From assembly GCA_947178455.1 (NCBI GenBank), contig CAMWYI010000044.1, positions 1 through 12,024 of the forward strand: a stretch of 12,024 bases of DNA. The letters are read 5' to 3'. Of the stretch, positions 7,005 through 12,024 are shown one piece after another; the first letter of the stretch is position 1; every line of letters begins with the position of its first letter. This DNA is from an uncultured Alistipes sp. (GTDB lineage: Bacteria; Bacteroidota; Bacteroidia; Bacteroidales; Rikenellaceae). The notes beneath the pieces were generated by a model that had not been told where the DNA came from, ran no database searches, and saw only the letters and a program-made list of their open reading frames with translations. Position numbers and translations under genes: made by a program.

Positions 7005-8075
7005 ATGAAACGTTCTGTTTTTTCTTTGCTGGCGTCGTTTTTCCTCGTTGCGGGAGCGTCGGCGCAACTGAAATATGTGGATGCGACAGAATTTGGGCTG
7101 GTCAACAAACTTTGCCAGACCGAGAATCGCTATCATCGGGTCGATACGGATAAGTACGACCTGACGAAGAACGAAGCGAATCTGTTGCACATGCCGGCCG
7201 GTATGGCACTGGTGTTCCGCACCAATTCGTCGCGAATCGGCGTGCGCACCGATTTTCTGGATTACAACGTGACCCGAAGCAGCACGACGGCCGTTTCGCA
7301 GACCGGCTACGACCTTTATATCCGTCGGGACGGCGAATGGCTCTATGCTGGGTCGAACGCTCCGAAAGACGCCCATGCGGAACAGATGCTGATTCGCAAT
7401 ATGGACGACAGCGAAAAGGAGTGCCTGCTTTATCTGCCGCTTTTTTGCGAACTGAAACGCATCGAAATCGGAATCGACGAAGGGGCGACGATCGAGGCCT
7501 TGCCCAATCCTTTCCGGCATCGGATTGTGATTTTCGGCTCGAGTTTTACGCAGGGCACGAGCACCGGACGTCCGGGTATGTCCTATCCGATGATTATGCA
7601 GCGCAGCACCGGATTGCAGTTCATCAACCTCGGCGTTGCCGGCAACTCGAAACTCCAGCAGTCGTTCGCCCGAATCATCGGCGATAACGATTGCGATGCG
7701 ATTATCGTGGATGCTTTTTCCAATCCGGGCCCGGAGATGATTCGCGAGCGGTTTTTGCCGTTCGTCGCAGCGATTCGGAAAGCGCATCCGCGCGTGCCGG
7801 TGATATTCCTCCAAACGATTTATCGGGACCGGGCCAATTTCGACCTCCAAGAGCGAGCTCGCGAGGAGGAGAAACGACGGGCGGCTCGGGAGGTTTTCGA
7901 TGCAGCGGCCAAAATCTATGACGGCATCTATTTCGTCGACGAACCCAACCTGACCGGAACCGACCACATCACTTCGTTGGACGGAACCCACCCGGACGAT
8001 TTGGGCTATTGGCGCTGGGCCAATGCCATTCGGCCGCGTATCGTCAAAATTCTGAAAAAACACGGAATCCGATGA
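7005..8075 (+). CDS. Exported SGNH/GDSL esterase with GxDLY N-terminal domain
   Basis: The 356-residue protein starts with a clear signal peptide (M-K-R-S-V-F then a hydrophobic core, cleavage likely after A20 in A-S-A). This favours ATG 7005 over upstream starts at 6966 (TTG), 6969 or 6978, which add residues before the signal. A beta-rich N-terminal domain contains G-Y-D-L-Y, the hallmark of the GxDLY domain found in front of SGNH esterases. The hydrolase domain has G-S-S-F-T-Q-G (178-184) with nucleophile S180, an oxyanion-block glycine in N-L-G-V-A-G-N-S, and D326/H329 in D-G-T-H-P. The usual GxND block is not obvious. By family it removes acyl groups, often acetyl, from carbohydrates. 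With the mutarotase/symporter and nanA it could be a sialate O-acetylesterase acting in the periplasm or at the surface; that specificity is inference. It lies 35 bp after the GRE. Confidence 0.88.
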   Translation: MKRSVFSLLASFFLVAGASAQLKYVDATEFGLVNKLCQTENRYHRVDTDKYDLTKNEANLLHMPAGMALVFRTNSSRIGVRTDFLDYNVTRSSTTAVSQTGYDLYIRRDGEWLYAGSNAPKDAHAEQMLIRNMDDSEKECLLYLPLFCELKRIEIGIDEGATIEALPNPFRHRIVIFGSSFTQGTSTGRPGMSYPMIMQRSTGLQFINLGVAGNSKLQQSFARIIGDNDCDAIIVDAFSNPGPEMIRERFLPFVAAIRKAHPRVPVIFLQTIYRDRANFDLQERAREEEKRRAAREVFDAAAKIYDGIYFVDEPNLTGTDHITSLDGTHPDDLGYWRWANAIRPRIVKILKKHGIR

Positions 8076-8151
8076 ACCGTCCGACTGTCGGAGGGCATGC
8101 AAACGAAACCAACATGACAATAGAATCATAATTTATTAACAATCAATCATT

Positions 8152-9051
8152 ATGTTTAAGTTAACCGGACTTATTCCCGCTGTTTTCACGCCGTTCGACA
8201 ACGCGGGAGCAATCGATTTTTCGCAGATTCAGCCTTATGCAGACAAACTCGTGAAGGAGGGCGCATACGGTGTTTTTGTCTGCGGTTCGACGGGCGAATG
8301 CACCTCGATGACGGTCGCTGAACGCAAAAGCGTGCTCGAAGCATGGGTCAAAGCCGTAGCAGGCCGCGTGCTTGTTATTGCGCATGTGGGCGGTACGTGC
8401 CAGACCGATTGCATCGAATTGGCCCATCATGCTCTTGAACAGGGAGTCGACGCCGTAGGTGCTGTCGCTCCGTTTTACCTCAAACCTGCATCGGTCGAGG
8501 ATTTGGTGGCTTTTTACAAACCGGTGGCTGCCGCTTGTGCTCCGCTGCCGTTCTATGCTTACCATATCCCCTCGATGACGGGTATCAACCTGCCGATGAA
8601 AGAGTTTTTGGCACAAGGCGCGAAAGAGATTCCCAACCTGAACGGCATCAAATTTACGTCGAACAACTTTATGGAGATGATCGAATGTATCCGCTTCGAA
8701 GGTGGCCGTTTCGATATTCTCAACGGGTTCGACGAAATGCTGCTTTGCGGTATGGCGGTCGGCGCGCGCGGCGGTGTAGGCAGCACGTATAACTATTCGC
8801 TCGGTACCTATCGTAAAATTTACGATTCCTTTCTTTCCGGTGACCTCGAAGGTGCTCGTGCCGCCCAGCAGGAGTCGGTGGACATCGTGCGGGTGATTAT
8901 CGCGCATGGCGGCGGTATTCGCGGCGGTAAAGCTATCATGAAACTCGTCGGCATCGATTGCGGCAACTGCCGTTTGCCGGTTGCGCCCTATACCGAGTCC
9001 GAAATGAGCCGGTTGGCCGAAGAACTCCGTGCAATCGGATTCCTGAAATAG
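8152..9051 (+). CDS. nanA: N-acetylneuraminate lyase (NanA-like)
   Basis: This 299-residue protein is a class I aldolase of the DHDPS/NAL superfamily and looks like a true sialic acid lyase, cleaving N-acetylneuraminate to pyruvate and N-acetylmannosamine in the cytoplasm. G-S-T-G-E (45-49) binds the pyruvate carboxylate. Y137 in Y-H-I-P and the Schiff-base lysine K167 in G-I-K-F-T-S match Tyr137 and Lys165 of E. coli NanA. N-G-F-D-E-M-L (191-197) followed by G-G-V-G-S-T-Y-N (207-214) closely follows the E. coli NanA pattern and separates it from DapA. The preceding 76 bp include an A/T-rich leader but no convincing promoter, so it is read as the last gene of the cluster, ending before a strong hairpin. 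No nanE or nagA/nagB follows, so downstream steps must be encoded elsewhere. Other 2-keto-3-deoxy sugar acids remain possible substrates. Confidence 0.88.
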   Translation: MFKLTGLIPAVFTPFDNAGAIDFSQIQPYADKLVKEGAYGVFVCGSTGECTSMTVAERKSVLEAWVKAVAGRVLVIAHVGGTCQTDCIELAHHALEQGVDAVGAVAPFYLKPASVEDLVAFYKPVAAACAPLPFYAYHIPSMTGINLPMKEFLAQGAKEIPNLNGIKFTSNNFMEMIECIRFEGGRFDILNGFDEMLLCGMAVGARGGVGSTYNYSLGTYRKIYDSFLSGDLEGARAAQQESVDIVRVIIAHGGGIRGGKAIMKLVGIDCGNCRLPVAPYTESEMSRLAEELRAIGFLK

Positions 9052-9083
9052 GCTTCGTTTGCCGAATCGGCATCCCGATTTCA

Positions 9084-9119
9084 GCAAGAGCGCTTCACCG
9101 ATTGGCGAAGCGCTCTTGC
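9084..9119 (+). terminator. Hairpin terminator after the catabolic operon
   Basis: A 13-bp perfect stem (9084-9096 with 9107-9119, GCAAGAGCGCTTC and its complement) encloses a 10-nt loop, 32 bp after the nanA stop. No T-tract follows, so termination may be inefficient, factor-dependent, or partly a transcript-stabilising 3' end. Confidence 0.6.
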
Positions 9120-9179
9120 GGTTCCGGCAGAATCTGGCACGATAATCGACGCGGTCTGTTTCCGAAAAACATGCCGCCT

Positions 9180-10178
9180 ATGAAAACCACCTATCTCGGT
9201 CTGGAACTCCGGTCGCCTGTCGTGGTGGGGAGCTCGCCCTACACGACCGATGCGGAACACATCGCGCGCTGCGTTCGACACGGAGCGGGAGCCGTCGTGC
9301 TGCGCTCCATTTTCGAGGAGCAAATCGTCCGGCAGGCCGCCGCGTTGTCGTGCCAATCGCCCGATGCAGGCATGGGCGACGCGGGCGAATACCTCGAACG
9401 CTATCTCGGCGATGAATATCTGGCCGGTCATCTGCGCGTTATTGCTGCTGCCCGCGAAACCGGCGTGCCCGTCATCGCCAGCATCAACTGCATGACAGGT
9501 TCCGCCGCATGGGCCGACTATGCCGCTGCGATGGAGCAGGCCGGTGCTTCAGCGCTGGAACTGAACATCTTTCTGCAACCCACCGACCGCCATGCCGCCG
9601 GTGCGGAGCTGGAAAAAACCTATGTCGATACGGTCGCACGAGTGACGAAAGCCGTCGGGATTCCGGTCGCCGTGAAACTGCCGCAACGGCTGACCAATCC
9701 GTTGGCCGTAGCGGATGCACTGGTAGGTCGGGGTGCGCGGGGCGTGGTGCTGTTCAACCGCTTTTTCGAGCCGGACATCGACATCGAACGGCTCGCTTTT
9801 GCGGTGGGCAGCCCGTACAGTCATCCGTCGGAGTTGCGCAACGTGCTGCGCAGTGTCGCGTTGTGTGCGACGGCGGTGCCGCAACTGGATATTGCCGTAT
9901 CGACGGGCGTGCACGACGGCGAAGCGGCCGTCAAGGCGCTGCTGTGCGGAGCACGGGCCGTGCAGATTTGCACGGCCGTTCACCGGTTCGGTTACGCGGT
10001 CATCGGGGAAATCGACCGTTTTATCGACGCATGGGCCGAACGACACGGATTCGCCTCGCTCGACGCGTTCAGCGGCCGAATGGACTACGGCCACACGGCC
10101 GACGACACCTACCAACGCACGCAATACATGAAATACTACCGCGAATTTTGCGGCGACGACGTACCGGCTTTGGGATAA
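9180..10178 (+). CDS. Dihydroorotate dehydrogenase-like FMN protein, lacking the catalytic Cys motif
   Basis: This 332-residue TIM-barrel flavoprotein starts M-K-T-T-Y-L-G-L-E-L-R-S-P, the usual DHOD opening. It has V-K-L (165-167, FMN-contacting Lys166), S-T-G-V-H-D-G (241-247, FMN phosphate loop) and G-A-R-A-V-Q-I-C-T-A (257-266). True class 1 enzymes carry N-x-S-C-P-N with the catalytic Cys; here the place reads E-L-N-I-F-L-Q-P-T-D (127-136). It therefore belongs to the 'dihydroorotate dehydrogenase-like' group of unknown substrate and is probably not pyrD. ATG 9180 fits the family start; ATG 9171 adds three residues. It lies 128 bp past nanA, beyond the hairpin, and no consensus promoter was seen in that gap, so it may be read from its own weak promoter or by read-through. 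It ends at a bidirectional hairpin facing ribH. Confidence 0.85.
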   Translation: MKTTYLGLELRSPVVVGSSPYTTDAEHIARCVRHGAGAVVLRSIFEEQIVRQAAALSCQSPDAGMGDAGEYLERYLGDEYLAGHLRVIAAARETGVPVIASINCMTGSAAWADYAAAMEQAGASALELNIFLQPTDRHAAGAELEKTYVDTVARVTKAVGIPVAVKLPQRLTNPLAVADALVGRGARGVVLFNRFFEPDIDIERLAFAVGSPYSHPSELRNVLRSVALCATAVPQLDIAVSTGVHDGEAAVKALLCGARAVQICTAVHRFGYAVIGEIDRFIDAWAERHGFASLDAFSGRMDYGHTADDTYQRTQYMKYYREFCGDDVPALG

Positions 10179-10180
10179 AA

Positions 10181-10214
10181 CAAAGAGGGGTATCCACATC
10201 GTGGATACCCTTTG
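10181..10214. terminator. Bidirectional hairpin terminator between convergent genes
   Basis: GGGTATCCAC (10188-10197) pairs perfectly with GTGGATACCC (10201-10210) around a 3-nt loop. CAAA (10181-10184) and TTTG (10211-10214) extend the stem across a small bulge. It starts 2 bp after the DHOD-like stop and 21 bp past the end of ribH, so it can end both transcripts. Confidence 0.75.
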
Positions 10215-10235
10215 TCTTGTTCGGTTCGGCTGCGA

Positions 10236-10766
10236 TTAGTTAATCGTCCGCCGGTCGGGTTCGTGGTCGGGTGAAAGGGCCTCCATGTCGATTTGCAGCT
10301 TCACCATCTGAATGGCGGCCGCAGCGGCTTCGTCGCCCTTGTTTCCCAAGCGTCCGCCGCAGCGGTCGAGTGCCTGCTGCATGTTGTCGACGGTCAACAC
10401 GCCGAATGCGATGGGCATGTTCCAGTGAATCTGCAACTGCGTGATGCCCTGCGTCACCCCCTGACAAATGTAGTCGAAATGGCGCGTATCGCCCTGCACG
10501 ACGCAACCCAATGCGATGACGGCATCGACGTCGGTGTATTCGGCGAAGAACTGCGCTCCGAGCGCGAGCTCGAACGCCCCCGGCACGTATTTAATCTGGA
10601 TATTCAGGTCGGGGCATCCGGCATTGCGCAACGTGCGGACGGCACCTTCGAGCAGGGCTTCGGTCACCTCGCGATTCCACTCGGCCACGACGATTCCGAA
10701 ACGCATCTCCTCCGCCGAAGGAAGCGGTGCGTCGAATGTGGAAAAATTGCGGTTTTTCGTGGCCAT
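10236..10766 (-). CDS. ribH: 6,7-dimethyl-8-ribityllumazine synthase
   Basis: RibH condenses 5-amino-6-ribitylaminouracil with 3,4-dihydroxy-2-butanone 4-phosphate, the next-to-last step of riboflavin synthesis, in the cytoplasm. In the 176-residue product the substrate-binding residues W30-N31 and the loop V-P-G-A-F-E-L (61-67) are present. G-D-T-R-H-F-D-Y (92-99) contains the catalytic His96, equivalent to His88 of B. subtilis, and R135 in L-D-R-C-G-G matches the conserved arginine. G-N-K-G-D-E-A-A (141-148) is the usual C-terminal motif. About 15 residues extend the N-terminus and a polar tail ends it; length is otherwise normal. It begins 12 bp after the TPR gene on the same strand and should be co-transcribed with it. 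No riboswitch-like leader is visible. Confidence 0.96.
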   Translation of the reverse strand: MATKNRNFSTFDAPLPSAEEMRFGIVVAEWNREVTEALLEGAVRTLRNAGCPDLNIQIKYVPGAFELALGAQFFAEYTDVDAVIALGCVVQGDTRHFDYICQGVTQGITQLQIHWNMPIAFGVLTVDNMQQALDRCGGRLGNKGDEAAAAAIQMVKLQIDMEALSPDHEPDRRTIN

Positions 10767-10778
10767 CGTCCGAATCGG

Positions 10779-11462
10779 TTATTGTACGGTACCCAGCAAT
10801 TTCTCTGCCTCGCGGGCATCCATCGAAGCGGGATAATCGGCCGAAATACGCTCGAAAAAGGCAGCGGCCTGCTTCGTGTCGCCGTTGGCACGGGCTGCAA
10901 GACCCGCTTTGCGCAGGTACATCGGGGCCGTGAGGTTGTTGTCGGCAGCTTTGACCGCTTTTTCATAGAGTTTCACGGCACGGCCGTAATCGCCCTGTTC
11001 GACGGCTACGTCGCCCTGCAACCCATAGTTCTGGGCGTTGATGAGCGCGCCCGGGATGCCCTTGACCGTCGAATACTTGGCCAGATAGGCGGCGGCATTT
11101 TCCAAATCGCCCGTTTGCAGGTAGCAGATACCGGCATAATGCTTGGCCAGATTGCCCGACGGCGTGGAGCCGTACTGCTCGATGACTTCGAGGAAGCCGG
11201 CGCCGTTGGCATCGCCTTCGAGTGCCAGCATATAATCGGGATTCTCGGCCTCGAAACGCTCCTGTGCCTGCGCGATGAGTTCGGCGGCTTTCTCGGCACG
11301 CGGCTGCATGATGAGCGCGCGGTAGCCGTAAATCAGAAGGCCGACCGCCAGCAGCGCGAGGAGAGCGTAAGACAATCGGCGGCCGTTGTTCTCCAAGAAG
11401 AGTTCGGTTCGGTTCATTGCTTGACCGAGCGTTTCGGGCTCGGCGACTTGCTGTGTTGCCAT
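10779..11462 (-). CDS. Membrane-anchored tetratricopeptide repeat protein
   Basis: The 227-residue protein has a polar N-terminus, one membrane helix at about residues 29-46 (S-Y-A-L-L-A-L-L-A-V-G-L-L) and a long helical domain with TPR-like repeats, for example G-D-L-E-N-A-A-A-Y-L and Q-G-D-Y-G-R-A-V-K-L-Y-E-K-A-V. The layout resembles YfgM-type proteins, with a short cytoplasmic tail and a periplasmic TPR scaffold for protein contacts, but orthology is not claimed. ATG 11462 is chosen over the in-frame ATG 11486 because the predicted -7 box (11484-11491) overlaps the latter. It is 12 bp upstream of ribH and divergent from recF. No catalytic motif is present. Confidence 0.85.
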   Translation of the reverse strand: MATQQVAEPETLGQAMNRTELFLENNGRRLSYALLALLAVGLLIYGYRALIMQPRAEKAAELIAQAQERFEAENPDYMLALEGDANGAGFLEVIEQYGSTPSGNLAKHYAGICYLQTGDLENAAAYLAKYSTVKGIPGALINAQNYGLQGDVAVEQGDYGRAVKLYEKAVKAADNNLTAPMYLRKAGLAARANGDTKQAAAFFERISADYPASMDAREAEKLLGTVQ

Positions 11463-11483
11463 AGGAATTTTCGTAAATTTTTG

Positions 11484-11491
11484 CAAAGATA
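11484..11491 (-). promoter_or_regulatory. -7 promoter box for the TPR-ribH transcript
   Basis: Read on the minus strand, TATCTTTG (plus-strand CAAAGATA) fits TAnnTTTG exactly, 21 bp before ATG 11462. The expected -33 region (around 11511-11515) does not show TTTG, so the upstream box is weak. The leader would be about 15-18 nt. Confidence 0.5.
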
Positions 11492-11512
11492 GGAAAAAAT
11501 CCGCATTCCACG

Positions 11513-11544
11513 TTCGGCACTCCTAATTATTTCTTGTACCTTTG
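11513..11544 (+). promoter_or_regulatory. Bacteroidetes-type promoter for recF, nearly leaderless
   Basis: TTCG (11513-11516, three of four bases of TTTG), a 20-bp spacer and TACCTTTG (11537-11544) fit the Bacteroidetes consensus. The -7 box ends only 4 bp before the recF ATG at 11549, so the predicted start of transcription falls at or within a few bases of the start codon. Confidence 0.55.
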
Positions 11545-11548
11545 CTCC

Positions 11549-12024
11549 ATGCGTCTCAAAAAACTGTCGTTGGTCGACTTCAAAAACATCGCGCAGGAGG
11601 AAATTTCGCTGGGCGCGGGGGTCAACTGCCTCGTGGGGGACAACGGGGCGGGTAAGACCAATGCGGTCGATGCCGTGCACTACCTGTCGATGTGCAAGTC
11701 GTCGCTGCCGATGACCGACGGCCAGAGCATCCGGCACGGGGCCGATTGTTTCCTCGTCGAGGGGCAGTATCTCTCCGACGGCGGCCGGAGCGAACGCATC
11801 GTTTGCGCCTGTTCGCGCAAGGGCGGCAAGGTGCTCAAACGCAACGGCAAGGAGTACGACCGGCTCTCCGACCACGTGGGGCTGATTCCGGCCGTCATCG
11901 TCTCACCGGCTGACGGTGCGCTCGTGAGCGATGCGGCCGACGAACGGCGGCGCTACCTCAACGCTTTCATTTCGCAGCTGGACAAGGGCTACCTCCAAGC
12001 CCTGATGCGTTACAACGCCGTGCT
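11549..12024 (+). CDS. recF: DNA replication and repair protein RecF (partial, continues past window)
   Basis: The first 158 codons are present. RecF is an ABC-type ATPase that helps load RecA at gapped DNA through RecO and RecR. The N-terminus M-R-L-K-K-L-S-L-V-D-F-K-N-I is the standard RecF opening, and G-D-N-G-A-G-K-T-N (about residues 30-38) is the Walker A motif. V-S-P-A-D (about 118-122) followed by D-E-R-R-R-Y-L-N is the usual RecF segment with the conserved run of arginines. Signature and Walker B motifs lie beyond the window. It is divergent from the TPR-ribH pair. GC content and codon use look like the neighbours. Confidence 0.95.
   Translation, partial: MRLKKLSLVDFKNIAQEEISLGAGVNCLVGDNGAGKTNAVDAVHYLSMCKSSLPMTDGQSIRHGADCFLVEGQYLSDGGRSERIVCACSRKGGKVLKRNGKEYDRLSDHVGLIPAVIVSPADGALVSDAADERRRYLNAFISQLDKGYLQALMRYNAV

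Noticed and set aside
8080..8092. Short inverted repeat TCCGAC-T-GTCGGA between the esterase and nanA
   Set aside because: The stem is at most 5-6 bp with a tiny loop and no T-tract. It could be chance, so it is not called a terminator or operator.
6906..8129. Minus-strand open frame of 407 codons opposite the SGNH esterase
   Set aside because: The sense strand encodes a signal peptide, the GxDLY motif and catalytic residues; the antisense product is low in recognisable structure and rich in Arg and His.
8121..8136. Possible promoter for nanA (TAATTTAT near 8129)
   Set aside because: It misses the final G of TAnnTTTG and no TTTG lies 19-21 bp upstream, so co-transcription with the operon is preferred.
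9180..10178. Annotation as pyrD
   Set aside because: The catalytic Cys motif of class 1 DHOD is missing and no pyrimidine gene is nearby.
10293..11492. Plus-strand open frame of 399 codons opposite ribH and the TPR gene
   Set aside because: ribH is unmistakable on the minus strand, and the plus-strand frame runs through both genes as a shadow.

Overview
The window suggests a GC-rich member of the Bacteroidales, most like Alistipes or a relative; the genus is an inference. Four sites match the Bacteroidetes promoter form (a TTTG-like -33 box and TAnnTTTG at -7), start-codon leaders are A/T-rich without clear Shine-Dalgarno sequences, and the gene families (RGNW-type DapA-like protein, kelch mutarotase fused to a sodium symporter, GxDLY-type SGNH esterase, TPR protein next to ribH and recF) are typical of the phylum. 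An oxygen-sensitive glycyl radical enzyme points to an anaerobe, plausibly from the gut.

Region 1 (1-9119) is a catabolic locus. A partial DHDPS/N-acetylneuraminate lyase (NAL) family gene reads leftward from a 218-bp divergent promoter region. Reading rightward in one tight cluster are a FadR/NanR-type GntR regulator, a secreted-side kelch mutarotase fused to an SSS-family sodium symporter, a glycyl radical enzyme (GRE) activase, the GRE, an exported SGNH esterase, and an N-acetylneuraminate lyase (nanA-like), followed by a strong hairpin. Gaps are 26, -1, -4, 35 and 76 bp, which supports an operon. A consistent reading is that the exported esterase removes acyl groups from a sialic-acid-like sugar outside the inner membrane, the propeller equilibrates its anomers, the symporter imports it, and the lyase cleaves it to pyruvate and a hexosamine or hexose. 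The GRE does not belong to any standard sialic acid pathway and its reaction is unknown. Its active site reads G-C-N-W instead of the G-C-x-E of known GRE dehydratases and decarboxylases, or the adjacent Cys-Cys of pyruvate formate-lyase. nanE, nagA, nagB and a sugar kinase are not in the window, so the substrate could also be another 2-keto sugar acid.

Region 2 (9120-10214) holds a dihydroorotate dehydrogenase-like flavoprotein that lacks the catalytic Cys motif of true class 1 enzymes. It ends at a hairpin shared with the convergent gene next door.

Region 3 (10215-12024) is housekeeping: ribH (lumazine synthase) and a membrane-anchored TPR protein on the minus strand, divergent from the start of recF on the plus strand. 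The recF -7 box lies so close to its ATG that the transcript should be nearly leaderless. No tRNA, rRNA, CRISPR array, insertion sequence or pseudogene was seen.
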